A DNA stretch of 64,000 nt from RGIG1918 sp964570895. GTDB lineage: Bacteria; Cyanobacteriota; Vampirovibrionia; Gastranaerophilales; Gastranaerophilaceae. Under the pieces are notes generated by a model, which was not told where the DNA came from, searched no databases, and was given only the letters and a program-made list of their open reading frames with translations. A program made the position numbers and the translations under genes. Location of the stretch: assembly GCA_964570895.1 (NCBI GenBank), contig CAZMZD010000001.1:331674-395673 (forward strand). Reading direction: 5' to 3'. Position 1 is the stretch's first letter. Each line of letters opens with the position of its first letter. This document shows, piece by piece, positions 1 to 7,402 of the stretch.

Positions 1-30
1 TAATCCATCATTGTTTTTTAGATTAGCCAT
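1..30 (-). CDS. possible 5' end of an unidentified gene after secF (partial)
   Basis: An ATG at 28-30 on the minus strand opens a frame that stays open to the window edge (ten codons, starting M-A-N-L-K-N-N-D). It overlaps the secF stop codon by eight bases, the same ATGGCTAA overlap arrangement seen between the PilZ gene and its neighbour near 52956. That suggests a translationally coupled gene downstream of secF. Too little is visible to identify it, and it could be chance. Confidence 0.25.
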   Translation of the reverse strand, partial: MANLKNNDGL

Positions 31-1000
31 TTTGCGCTTTCTTTTGTTTTCTTTCTTCCCACCAGCCAAGGAGCGCGCTTGCGAAGAATATGCTTGAGTA
101 TGAACCTGCGATAATACCAAGAATCATTGCAAGGACAAATTCTTTTGTTGTTGCGCCACCAAAAATATAGAGAGCAATCAAGGTCAAAAGCGTTGTGAGA
201 GAAGTGTTTATACTTCTTGCCAAAGTTTGGTTTACGCTTGCGTTAATGATTTCTGCAATGCTATATTTTTTGCCCAAGAACCTATTGTTTTCACGAGTTC
301 TGTCAAATACGACGATTGTGTCGTGTACGCTAAAACCAATAACTGTGAGGATTGCGGTAATAAACAAGCTATCGACATGCACATTTGCTACAAGCGACAT
401 GATGGAAAACACGCCGACAACAAATAGGGCGTCATGCGCGAGAGTTAAAAGCGTGATGACCGCATAATCCAATTGGAAACGAAGAGTAATATAAACAACA
501 ATCCCAATAAAAGCAAGCAAAAGCGCCATTAGAGAATTGTTCATAAGCTCTTTGCCGAGAGTTGGCCCAACAGAGTTTGTTTGAACAAGTTTTGAACCTT
601 CGAAATCACTATCCATAAAAGTTGTGATTTTTGTAATATTATCTGACTTTTCGTCGATAAATGGCGTTTTGATGGATACAAAATTGTTTTCTTTTTCGCC
701 AACGGTAACATTTGAAATACCTTGAATTACAGGGTTTTCAATGCCAATTTTTTCAAGCTCGACTCTTATCGTGTTAATGTCATCTTGTTCAATTTTTTTA
801 TTGACTTGATATTGCAAAATCGTTCCGCCTTCAAAGTCAATCCCAAGTTTAATTGGCGAATGGTTCGGAGAAGTGATTATTGAAAATAGTATTGCAAAAA
901 TGCAAGGCGCTAAAATCAAGCCTGTTATCCAGAACCAAACTTTGCGATGTTTTATTACGTCAATATATTGTTTTTCGTTGGTGATATTAGGATTTGCCAT
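23..1000 (-). CDS. secF: protein translocase subunit SecF
   Basis: SecF is the RND-family membrane partner of SecD. The pair uses the proton or sodium gradient to pull preproteins through SecYEG. The 325-residue protein has a first membrane segment at about residues 22-44, the family motif GIDFEGGT at 53-60, a periplasmic domain at about 65-150, and a five-helix RND block. That block contains the conserved LAHDALFVVGVFS region and HDTIVVFDRTREN at 226-238. The start is supported by AAGGAA 7 bases upstream. It lies 17 bases after secD on the same strand, the usual secDF order. Length is typical for a stand-alone SecF. Confidence 0.96.
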   Translation of the reverse strand: MANPNITNEKQYIDVIKHRKVWFWITGLILAPCIFAILFSIITSPNHSPIKLGIDFEGGTILQYQVNKKIEQDDINTIRVELEKIGIENPVIQGISNVTVGEKENNFVSIKTPFIDEKSDNITKITTFMDSDFEGSKLVQTNSVGPTLGKELMNNSLMALLLAFIGIVVYITLRFQLDYAVITLLTLAHDALFVVGVFSIMSLVANVHVDSLFITAILTVIGFSVHDTIVVFDRTRENNRFLGKKYSIAEIINASVNQTLARSINTSLTTLLTLIALYIFGGATTKEFVLAMILGIIAGSYSSIFFASALLGWWEERKQKKAQNG

Positions 1001-1017
1001 TTTATGTTCCTTATTTA

Positions 1018-2319
1018 TTAGTCAAGTACACCGAATTTTGCTTTTTCTTTTCTGGTTTCAGTTGCCACATACCCTTCTTTGATATCTTCTTTCTTTAAGC
1101 CCCAAAGTGCAGGATATTTAAGTTCGCCTGTGCCAAATAAGATATGCATATAGTTTTTAGTAACGGTAATTGCTGTAAACATGCTAACCAAAACACCAAT
1201 TGCAAGCGTTAAGGCAAAGCCTTTAACAACCGATGTTCCAAGCATATACAAAATTACGCAGGTAATAATTGTTGACATGTTTGAGTCGAAAATACTTGTG
1301 AAAGCTCTATCGAAGCCGGAATTAATGGCAGTGTAGAGAGAGCGCCCCATTTTGAGCTCTTCTTTTGTTCTTTCGAAAATCAAAATGTTTGCATCAATTG
1401 CCATGCCGATACTCAAAATAAAACCGGCAATGCCCGCAAGAGTGAGCGTTACAGGGATTATTTTAAATATTGCAAAAGTGATTAAACTGTAAATTATAAG
1501 AGCGATGTTTGCAATGAGCCCCGGGAGTCTATAGTAGCAAAGCATGAATATCATAACAAGCCCAAGCCCAATTGCGCCTGCTAGTTTACTTTTTGCGATA
1601 CTATCCGCACCAAGCGTTGGCCCAACAGAGTTTTCTTCAATGATTTTTGCAGGAACAGGAAGTGCGCCGGCATTTAAGAGGTCAACCATTCTTTTTGCTT
1701 CTTTAAATTCAAAGTCGCCCGTGATTTGCGCTTTGCCGTCAGGGATTTCAACATTCACAACAGGAGCCGATTGAAGCTCACCATTAAAGAAAATTGCCAT
1801 TTGCTGACCTTTTAATTGGCGAGTGAGAACTGCAAATTTCTTTGCGCCTTCAAGCGTAAATTCTAAATCAACCGCCCATTCGCCTGTTTGAGTGTTTCCG
1901 ACAATGGACTTTTTAAGGTCTTTACCTGTAAGCCCTGTTGATTCCCATACCATTTCGCCAGCTGCATTTGTTCCGGCCGGTTTTTTAAATTCAAGCTCTG
2001 CAACTTCCCCAATAAATTCTTTTGCTTGTTTTGGGTCTGAAATTGCAGGGATTTCAATAATTAACCTTTTTTCGCCGATTTTTTGAACAATCGTTTCAGC
2101 AACGCCCAAAGCATTCACCCTGTTTTCAATCGCAAAACGAAGGCTATCAAGCATATCAGGGGTGATTTGCTTGATTGTGTCCGTCGTTTGGGCTTCAATT
2201 GTAATTCTTGAACCGCCAACTAAATCTAAGCCAAGCTTTGTAGGCTTTTTAAGAATTATCACAATCGAGCTTACGATTAGTGCAAATATTATCCAAAAAA
2301 GTATGATTTTGTTTTTCAT
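1018..2319 (-). CDS. secD: protein translocase subunit SecD
   Basis: SecD works with SecF in proton-motive-force-driven late steps of Sec export in the inner membrane. The N-terminal membrane segment is at residues 4-23, followed by the signature LDLVGGS at 31-37, the periplasmic P1/head domain, and a C-terminal six-helix RND region containing SIGMAIDANILIFERTKEEL. At 433 residues it is a compact SecD, close to cyanobacterial and Gram-positive lengths and shorter than the E. coli protein. GAGGA lies 6 bases before the ATG, and a -10-like TAAAAT/TATACA region sits at about 2338-2352. Co-transcribed with secF. Confidence 0.96.
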   Translation of the reverse strand: MKNKIILFWIIFALIVSSIVIILKKPTKLGLDLVGGSRITIEAQTTDTIKQITPDMLDSLRFAIENRVNALGVAETIVQKIGEKRLIIEIPAISDPKQAKEFIGEVAELEFKKPAGTNAAGEMVWESTGLTGKDLKKSIVGNTQTGEWAVDLEFTLEGAKKFAVLTRQLKGQQMAIFFNGELQSAPVVNVEIPDGKAQITGDFEFKEAKRMVDLLNAGALPVPAKIIEENSVGPTLGADSIAKSKLAGAIGLGLVMIFMLCYYRLPGLIANIALIIYSLITFAIFKIIPVTLTLAGIAGFILSIGMAIDANILIFERTKEELKMGRSLYTAINSGFDRAFTSIFDSNMSTIITCVILYMLGTSVVKGFALTLAIGVLVSMFTAITVTKNYMHILFGTGELKYPALWGLKKEDIKEGYVATETRKEKAKFGVLD

Positions 2320-2752
2320 GAAAAATCCTCTTCTAAAGTCATGTATATTTTAGCAAAAAATAAAAAAAATAATATAAATATATGTATAATTGTAAATAAA
2401 ATAAAAAAGCCGTAAAATATACGGCTTATCCCCTTTAAATCTCCTCAAATCTAGTAACCATAGTTTGTGTTAATTTTTTAAAATTTTAATCTCCAATATG
2501 TTAGTTAATAATCTTGTTTTCAAACTTCCTTTTGCCTGTTATGAAGGCTTTACGCCATCACTCCTTCCTTGTTTTTTCTCTTTATTCCTTGACTCCATTT
2601 AATTAAAAGTCAAATAGATAACTTCTAAAAGTGTAATATTGCAAAGATTTTTGTTACATGTTGCATGCCCCTTGATATAGCTTTATAAACAAAGTTTTAC
2701 AAATTTAACATTTACATTTTTAATATTTTTTCTTAATTTTTATTCATTGTTT
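2320..2752. other. 433-base gap between tolC-like gene and secD; candidate structured transcript
   Basis: No convincing protein gene is present. On the minus strand the gap holds an AT-rich stretch (2640-2752), a purine-rich part with several short inverted repeats (about 2430-2620), a clear intrinsic terminator (2401-2427), then the secD promoter region. The purine-rich part includes TTGACT/AGTCAA (about 2592-2613), GGC/GCC around 2545-2557, and the Shine-Dalgarno-like AAGGAAGGAG at about 2560. A 19-codon ORF starting near 2602 has no ribosome site. The terminator lies more than 320 bases past the TolC stop, so the stretch may be an independent small RNA or an unusually long 3' UTR. Confidence 0.4.
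2401..2427 (-). terminator. intrinsic terminator (minus strand)
   Basis: An 8-bp perfect stem AAGCCGTA/TACGGCTT (2407-2414 with 2420-2427) has a 5-base loop. On the minus strand a run of six U follows. It ends transcription coming from the TolC-like gene or from a small RNA in the spacer, and isolates secDF. Confidence 0.8.
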
Positions 2753-4147
2753 TCAGTTTTTAATAATTGCACCTTTTGTGACAAGCCCAGCATTATATAA
2801 AAGCTCAATTTGGTTGATATTATAATTTATGACAGTATCAAGATATTCAACTCTCGCTTGAGTTTTCAGTGTTTGCGCCTGAATTACATCGAGCAAAATA
2901 CCTTCGCCAGCATCTAACCTAAGTTCTGCTAAATTCACGCTTTCCGTGGCATAATCTATTTGTTTTTTGGCAATGCGCGCTCTATCTTTTGAAGTTTTAC
3001 TTTTATAATATGAACTTATAATATCGCGCTCAATTTCGCGTTTTTTCTCAAGCAGCTGGTGTTCGCACATTTTAATTTCTGCATCCTTTGCTTTAACTTT
3101 ATTTAAAGTGCCAATTCCTAAATTTTTCCCTAACGGGATATCTAAATTGGCAATAACTTGCAAGTTTTGCCCAAAGCCAATATTTATTGTGCCTTGCGTG
3201 CTATATTGAGCTTTTATATCAGCTTGCGGAATATACTCTGCAAGAAGGCTTTTCTTTTCATATTTAAGCGATTTAATTTTCTCTTCGAGCGATTTTATAT
3301 CTTGCCTTTCTTTGATTGCAGACATGGCAAGCTCATGCGGCATAATTTCTTCACCAATCAATTCGCGCATTTTTATCTCGTCTTCCTTTGGGCAAAGGGG
3401 GACGGTAAAATCAATCCCCATAATATACGTTAGGTTTGCTTGGTTAATTTTAAATTGCGATATCATATCTAAAATTTGCTGATTGGCGCTTGCTAGTTCA
3501 TTTTGCGCTCGTGTTACATCAAATTTTGTGCCAAGCCCAGCCTCAAAAAGATTTTCCGTTAGCTTTAGTTGAGCTTTCCTTTCGCTATAATTTTTTATGT
3601 ATATTTCAAGGCGCAATTTAGTGTCTAGAAGTTCGTAATAATATTTTGCAATATGCGCTATCACTTCTTCTTGTGTAAAATTTAGATTTTTCCGTTCAGA
3701 AGACATTAAATATTTTCCCGCTTTTGAATTAAAAACAGTTCTTCCACCTTCAAGTAAGTCATGGCTTACATAAATTCCGCCAAGAACCGCAGTTTCATTA
3801 ATGTTTCGAAGTAAGGCATTGCCGACCAAGTATTCGCCGCGAAGCAAGTTACCATAACCCGTAAGCCCGACATCGGGCAAATATTTTGCAAGAAGGCTTT
3901 TGTAATTATATTTTGAAATGTCAAACTCGTCTTTTGCGATTTTTATTCCGTAATTGTTCAATAAACCTATATTTAGGCACTCTTCAAGAGATACGTATAT
4001 CGGCGTTTGATGAGTGTAATTTTGTATTGTTTCAATAACTAAAGCGCCTTTTGGAGAGCGTTTTTCAATATCATCAAGAGTTTTGGCGAGAGCCATGTTG
4101 TGTGAGATAAAAAATATCAATAGCAATATTGCAATTTCTTTTTTCAT
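2753..4147 (-). CDS. TolC-family outer-membrane efflux/secretion protein
   Basis: The protein belongs to the outer membrane efflux protein family (OEP/TolC), trimeric channels that pair with inner-membrane pumps or type I secretion systems. At 464 residues, it starts with a Sec signal (positive N-terminus, hydrophobic core LLLIFFIS, likely cleavage after MALA near residue 21). It then shows two OEP repeats of long heptad-like helices, for example ENLFEAGLGTKFDVTRAQNE and the second-half equivalent AELRLDAGEGILLDVIQAQT. This duplicated pattern defines the family. No pump or adaptor gene is adjacent, so the partner is unknown. A genuine outer membrane is implied. Confidence 0.9.
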   Translation of the reverse strand: MKKEIAILLLIFFISHNMALAKTLDDIEKRSPKGALVIETIQNYTHQTPIYVSLEECLNIGLLNNYGIKIAKDEFDISKYNYKSLLAKYLPDVGLTGYGNLLRGEYLVGNALLRNINETAVLGGIYVSHDLLEGGRTVFNSKAGKYLMSSERKNLNFTQEEVIAHIAKYYYELLDTKLRLEIYIKNYSERKAQLKLTENLFEAGLGTKFDVTRAQNELASANQQILDMISQFKINQANLTYIMGIDFTVPLCPKEDEIKMRELIGEEIMPHELAMSAIKERQDIKSLEEKIKSLKYEKKSLLAEYIPQADIKAQYSTQGTINIGFGQNLQVIANLDIPLGKNLGIGTLNKVKAKDAEIKMCEHQLLEKKREIERDIISSYYKSKTSKDRARIAKKQIDYATESVNLAELRLDAGEGILLDVIQAQTLKTQARVEYLDTVINYNINQIELLYNAGLVTKGAIIKN

Positions 4148-4204
4148 ATATAAAAGATATTGTGATTTTAATTTGAATTATATAGCCAAGGAGGGCTTGT
4201 TATG

Positions 4205-4213
4205 TGGTATAAT
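4205..4213 (+). promoter_or_regulatory. extended -10 promoter of tRNA-Arg
   Basis: TGGTATAAT reads as TGn followed by a perfect TATAAT (4208-4213). It lies 14 bases before the first base of tRNA-Arg, placing the transcription start near 4220. No good -35 is visible, as expected for an extended -10 promoter. Confidence 0.7.
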
Positions 4214-4226
4214 TTGTTACGGTTAA

Positions 4227-4300
4227 GTGCTTATAGCTCATTTGGATAGAGCATTGGTCTCCGAAGCCAAAGGCGGGGGGTTCGAATCCCCCTAAGCACG
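4227..4300 (+). tRNA. tRNA-Arg (anticodon CCG)
   Basis: A complete 74-base cloverleaf. The 7-bp acceptor stem GTGCTTA pairs with TAAGCAC (4293-4299) and the discriminator is G at 4300. The D stem is GCTC/GAGC; the anticodon loop CTCCGAA gives CCG; the T arm is GGGGG-TTCGAAT-CCCCC. CCA is not encoded. Confidence 0.95.
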
Positions 4301-4358
4301 ATTTTTAAAAAAATGCTTGATTTTCATTTTTTATGTGTTTTAATAAAATTAATCGAAC

Positions 4359-4434
4359 GGGCGATTAGCTCAATTGGTAGAGCGTCTCCCTTACAAGGAG
4401 AGGGTTTGGGGTTCGAGTCCCTAATCGCCCACCA
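4359..4434 (+). tRNA. tRNA-Val (anticodon TAC)
   Basis: A complete 76-base cloverleaf with encoded CCA. The acceptor GGGCGAT pairs with ATCGCCC, the anticodon loop CTTACAA gives TAC (reads GUA), and the T loop is TTCGAGT. It sits 58 bases after tRNA-Arg and is followed by a strong terminator, so the two tRNAs may be co-transcribed. Confidence 0.96.
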
Positions 4435-4442
4435 TATAAATT

Positions 4443-4466
4443 AAGACCGCAAATGCGGTCTTTTTT
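4443..4466 (+). terminator. intrinsic terminator after tRNA-Val
   Basis: A perfect 8-bp stem AAGACCGC/GCGGTCTT (4443-4450 with 4455-4462) has a 4-base loop and is followed by a T run to 4466. Confidence 0.9.
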
Positions 4467-4495
4467 AATGCCAAAAATTGAAAATCTCAATGCAT

Positions 4496-4501
4496 TATAC
4501 T
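4496..4501 (+). promoter_or_regulatory. -10 box of the small-peptide transcript
   Basis: TATACT lies just after the tRNA-Val terminator and about 84 bases before the 24-residue peptide start. No convincing -35 is placed 16-18 bases upstream. Transcription would begin near 4508 and end at the hairpin at 4670-4705, giving an RNA of about 200 bases. Confidence 0.45.
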
Positions 4502-4584
4502 AGAATTATTTTAAGGGTAAGCTCCCACTCGCCGCTTCCGACACAGACTAGTTAAGAGGACAAAAGCGGAAAGGTGGTGATGAG

Positions 4585-4659
4585 ATGAAATTTTGTGTAA
4601 CAGAAAAAGCACTATGGCTTATCTTTTTGATAATCATAGCGCTTTATTTCATCAAATAG
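4585..4659 (+). CDS. 24-residue hydrophobic peptide, type I toxin-like or small membrane protein
   Basis: ATG at 4585 opens a 24-codon frame ending in TAG at 4657-4659. The peptide has a short polar head (KFCVTEK), a single strong membrane segment (LWLIFLIIIALYFI) and a terminal lysine. A strong ribosome site (AAAGGTGG, 4570-4577) precedes it. Upstream, CCGCTT (near 4534) can pair with AAGCGG (near 4565), folding the leader close to that site. The stop codon lies inside a long hairpin that also serves as terminator. Size, composition and structured mRNA match type I toxins or holin-like peptides, but no homologue is recognised and no antisense RNA is proven. It could be a harmless small membrane protein. 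Confidence 0.55.
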   Translation: MKFCVTEKALWLIFLIIIALYFIK

Positions 4660-4709
4660 GGAGTTAAGAAAGACTTTAAGAGAGCGACCTCTTAAGGTCT
4701 TTTCCCTAT
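4656..4709 (+). terminator. long 3' hairpin/terminator of the small-peptide mRNA
   Basis: The inner stem is 13 bp with one G-U pair (4670-4682 with 4689-4701), closed by a 6-base loop and followed by TT. An outer 6-bp stem ATAGGG/CCCTAT (4656-4661 with 4704-4709) extends it and includes the last bases of the peptide stop codon. The U tract is short, so this may be as much a stabilising 3' structure as a terminator. Confidence 0.65.
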
Positions 4710-4752
4710 ACGTATATAATAACATGTTTGTTGAATTTTTCAATATTTAAGC

Positions 4753-4779
4753 AAAAAAGAGAGTCCTTAAGACTCTCTT
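4753..4779 (-). terminator. intrinsic terminator after tRNA-Gln
   Basis: AAGAGAGTC/GACTCTCTT (4757-4765 with 4771-4779) is a perfect 9-bp stem. On the minus strand it is followed by six T (complement of 4753-4758). Confidence 0.85.
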
Positions 4780-4786
4780 TTAAAAT

Positions 4787-4858
<72 letters not shown>

Positions 4859-4902
4859 ATGGATAAAACTATATTATAAAATAAAGAAGAAAAGTCAAGT
4901 AT

Positions 4903-4930
4903 TTGAAAAAAATATTTTATCTGCTATGCT
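4903..4930 (+). promoter_or_regulatory. promoter of the acyl-ACP thioesterase gene
   Basis: TTGAAA (4903-4908), a 16-base spacer and TATGCT (4925-4930) precede the gene by about 40 bases. It is back to back with the tRNA-Gln promoter on the other strand. Confidence 0.55.
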
Positions 4931-4968
4931 AACTCATTGAAATTTGTATTTATTTTATGGAGATAAAT

Positions 4969-5727
4969 ATGGAAACTCAAATAAAAAACTCGTCAAAAGT
5001 TAAATATGATATCAAAAGCTTTGAGGCAGACGCAAAAGGAAACATAAAACCATCGACACTGTTACATTTTTTTGAAGATGCTGCATATCAAAACGCAGAA
5101 GAAATAAACGTGGGCTATAGCACTGTTTTTCCGCGCTCGCTTGCGTGGGTTGTTGTTAAATATCACATAAAATTTTTAAAAATGCCAAAAGTTTGGGAAA
5201 ATGTGACAGTTGAAACATGGCCAACGCAAAGCACAGGGATAACATGCCGAAGAGAATTCAAATTAACAAACGAAAAAGGGCAAGTAATTTGCACGGCTTC
5301 AAGCCTTTGGACCCTTTTGGATTTAAAGGCAAGAAAACTTGTTAAACCTATGCAAACAGTGGAATTTCCGCCGCTTTCAGATGATATTGCGATGGAAACT
5401 TCTTTTTGGCGCGGAAATGAGCAAACAAAAAGCGACATTGAGTGCACAAAAGCTGTTAATTACGATAATTTAGATTTGAATTTGCATTTAAATAACGCAT
5501 GCTATGTGACCGAGATGATAAATTCCATGCCGTTTGAATTTTTGATGGAAAATGAAATTTCTGAAATTTTCATAAACTTTAAAAAAGAAGCAAGGATTGA
5601 AAATACACTAAAGATAGAAACAGAAGTAAAAGGCGAAGAAAACATCACTCTGCACAAAATTTCAAATGAAAACGGCGAAGAAAACGCGACAGGAAAAATC
5701 ATTTGGAAAAACAGGTTTACGAAGTAG
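4969..5727 (+). CDS. acyl-ACP thioesterase (FatA/FatB-like)
   Basis: Cytoplasmic double-hotdog thioesterase expected to release fatty acids from acyl-carrier protein. The N-terminal hotdog holds YDIKSFEADAKGN and the long helix region LLHFFEDAAYQNAEEI. The active-site stretch NLDLNLHLNN (about residues 167-176) carries the Asp/Asn/His pattern of the family. GGAG at 4959-4962 is correctly placed 6 bases before the ATG at 4969, so I prefer that start (252 residues) over the ATG at 4957. It stands alone with its own promoter. The chain-length preference cannot be told from sequence. Confidence 0.88.
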   Translation: METQIKNSSKVKYDIKSFEADAKGNIKPSTLLHFFEDAAYQNAEEINVGYSTVFPRSLAWVVVKYHIKFLKMPKVWENVTVETWPTQSTGITCRREFKLTNEKGQVICTASSLWTLLDLKARKLVKPMQTVEFPPLSDDIAMETSFWRGNEQTKSDIECTKAVNYDNLDLNLHLNNACYVTEMINSMPFEFLMENEISEIFINFKKEARIENTLKIETEVKGEENITLHKISNENGEENATGKIIWKNRFTK

Positions 5728-5810
5728 GAAAATTGTATTAGAATAAGTGTATTGAACTTTGTCAATATATGCAAACTTGGCGCTGTTGCGCTGAGTTTCA
5801 GAGCTTGTAA

Positions 5811-5835
5811 GACCCTGAAACGAGTTCAGGGTGAC
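5811..5835 (+). repeat. dispersed palindromic repeat A, copy 1
   Basis: A 25-base element whose core is CCCTGAA - 5 bases - TTCAGGG, followed by GTGAC. An exact reverse-complement copy occurs at 38619-38643. Diverged copies are at 21344-21370 and 38692-38718. The flanking TTGCGC and GCTTGTAAG segments (from about 5785) also recur at the 21.3 kb copy. It behaves as a REP-like intergenic element. Confidence 0.8.
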
Positions 5836-5898
5836 GGATTGGGTTTGACGGCAAGTCGCGAAAATGTAAATTGTATATTAATAATTAAATATTAAAAT

Positions 5899-5972
<74 letters not shown>

Positions 5973-6055
5973 TTTTTTCAAAATCTTCACTCCAGATTAC
6001 ATCCTGAGCACTCGATTAGATTTTTTACGCTTTCGCTAAAAATCAAATCTGCTTG

Positions 6056-7402
6056 TTACTTGCCAAAATATTTGTGTATGCAGCTTGAAATTTTTTCAAT
6101 TTCTTTATCGCAAAGCGCAGGATAGGTACCGACCCAAAAGGTGTTATTCATAATAAAATCGCTAATGGGAAGCTTTTTATAATCGTCATCAGACAAATTT
6201 TTCGAACATAAAATTTCAGAATTATCGATTTTAAATTTTATTTCATTTTCAACAAACATGGGCTGCCTAAGGATGTTGCCCGCAAAAAGTTGCCTTGTGC
6301 CAATATTATTATTTTCAAGATATTCAACAAGCGCCTGTTTTGAAAAACCGCAATTTTCCCTGACCGAGAGCAAATACCCAAACCAAGACGGTTTGCATTT
6401 TTCACAAATTTCAGGAAGAATTAAAAAGTCCTTTAAATCGGACAATTTTTCTGTTAAAAGTTTTGCATTTTTGGTTCTTTTTTCAATAAATCCATCAAGC
6501 TTTTTTAATTGAGCGCAGCCAATTGCAGCCTGCCAATCCGTGATTTTTAAGTTATAACCGAGGTGCGAGTATACGTATTTGTGGTCATAGCCTTGGGGAA
6601 GTTTTCCATGCTGGCCCGAAAACCTTTTGCCGCAAACTCCGTCATGTCCTGTGGGGCAAGCGCAATCACGCCCCCAATCCCTAATTGAGCGGATAATTTT
6701 ATACAATTCAGGGTTATTTGTGACAAGCGCCCCTCCTTCGCCCATTGTTATATGGTGCGCAGGGTAAAAGCTAAATGTTCCGATGTCGCCAATCGTGCCG
6801 AGCTTTTTCCCATCATATTCGCCACCCAGAGCGTCGCACGAGTCTTCGATTACCCATAAATTATATTTTTTTGCAATTGATATGACTTTATCTAAATCAA
6901 AGCTGTTTCCAAGAGTGTGCGCAAGGATTATTGCTTTGGTTTTATCTGTTATTGCATTTTCGATTTTGTCTGCATTTATGTTATAAGTGCCTATTTCGCA
7001 ATCGACAAAAACAGGAATTAAACCGTGCTGAATTAAGGGGTTTATGGTTGTCGGAAAAGAGGTTGCAACAGTAATTACTTCATCCCCTGCTTTAAGGGCG
7101 CGCTCTTCGAGTTTCCAAGAAGTGAGCGCTGCTATTGCAAGCAGATTTGCGCTTGAACCCGAATTGGTCGTGAGCGCATATTTAGAGCCAAGATATTTTG
7201 CAAATTCATGCTCAAATTCTGTGTTAAATCTGCCAGAGGTAAGCCACATATCAAGCGAAGCGTCAATCATGTTTTCAAGCTCTTCAAATTCAAGCACCTT
7301 GCCGGAGGGCGGTATTCGCTTCAGCTCTTTTTTGCCGCTTAAAATTTTATCAAAATATTCTTTTGCAGCATTTTTTACTTTATTGCGTAACTCTTGCTCC
7401 AC
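6056..7402 (-). CDS. rfbH: CDP-6-deoxy-4-hexulose 3-dehydrase (E1, RfbH/DdhC/AscC-like)
   Basis: PMP-dependent, [2Fe-2S] dehydrase that removes the C3 hydroxyl of CDP-4-keto-6-deoxyglucose, the committing step to 3,6-dideoxy sugars. It has the DegT/DnrJ aminotransferase fold. The catalytic lysine is replaced by histidine (FSFYPAHHITMGEGG, His216), the hallmark of E1 dehydrases. The iron-sulfur ligands fit C-X57-C-X-C-X7-C exactly: Cys189, Cys247, Cys249, Cys257. The start is GTG with GGGGA upstream, overlapping the end of rfbG by 23 bases. At 448 residues it is family-typical. Its usual partner, an RfbI/AscD/DdhD reductase, is not in the window. Confidence 0.95.
   Translation of the reverse strand: MEQELRNKVKNAAKEYFDKILSGKKELKRIPPSGKVLEFEELENMIDASLDMWLTSGRFNTEFEHEFAKYLGSKYALTTNSGSSANLLAIAALTSWKLEERALKAGDEVITVATSFPTTINPLIQHGLIPVFVDCEIGTYNINADKIENAITDKTKAIILAHTLGNSFDLDKVISIAKKYNLWVIEDSCDALGGEYDGKKLGTIGDIGTFSFYPAHHITMGEGGALVTNNPELYKIIRSIRDWGRDCACPTGHDGVCGKRFSGQHGKLPQGYDHKYVYSHLGYNLKITDWQAAIGCAQLKKLDGFIEKRTKNAKLLTEKLSDLKDFLILPEICEKCKPSWFGYLLSVRENCGFSKQALVEYLENNNIGTRQLFAGNILRQPMFVENEIKFKIDNSEILCSKNLSDDDYKKLPISDFIMNNTFWVGTYPALCDKEIEKISSCIHKYFGK

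Noticed and set aside
2545..2602. 19-codon ORF in the tolC-secD spacer
   Set aside because: No ribosome site precedes its ATG, and composition is highly charged without other support.
2428..2620. c-di-GMP (GEMM) riboswitch or SRP RNA in the spacer
   Set aside because: Short stretches such as GTAAAGCC are suggestive, but the conserved cores could not be aligned.
5980..6055. Terminator downstream of rfbH
   Set aside because: A bulged AT-rich hairpin can be drawn, but the stem is interrupted and the U tract is poor.
6056..7402. DegT/DnrJ/EryC1 sugar aminotransferase
   Set aside because: The PLP lysine is replaced by His216 and all four Fe-S cysteines fit C-X57-C-X-C-X7-C, so it is the E1 dehydrase RfbH, not an aminotransferase.
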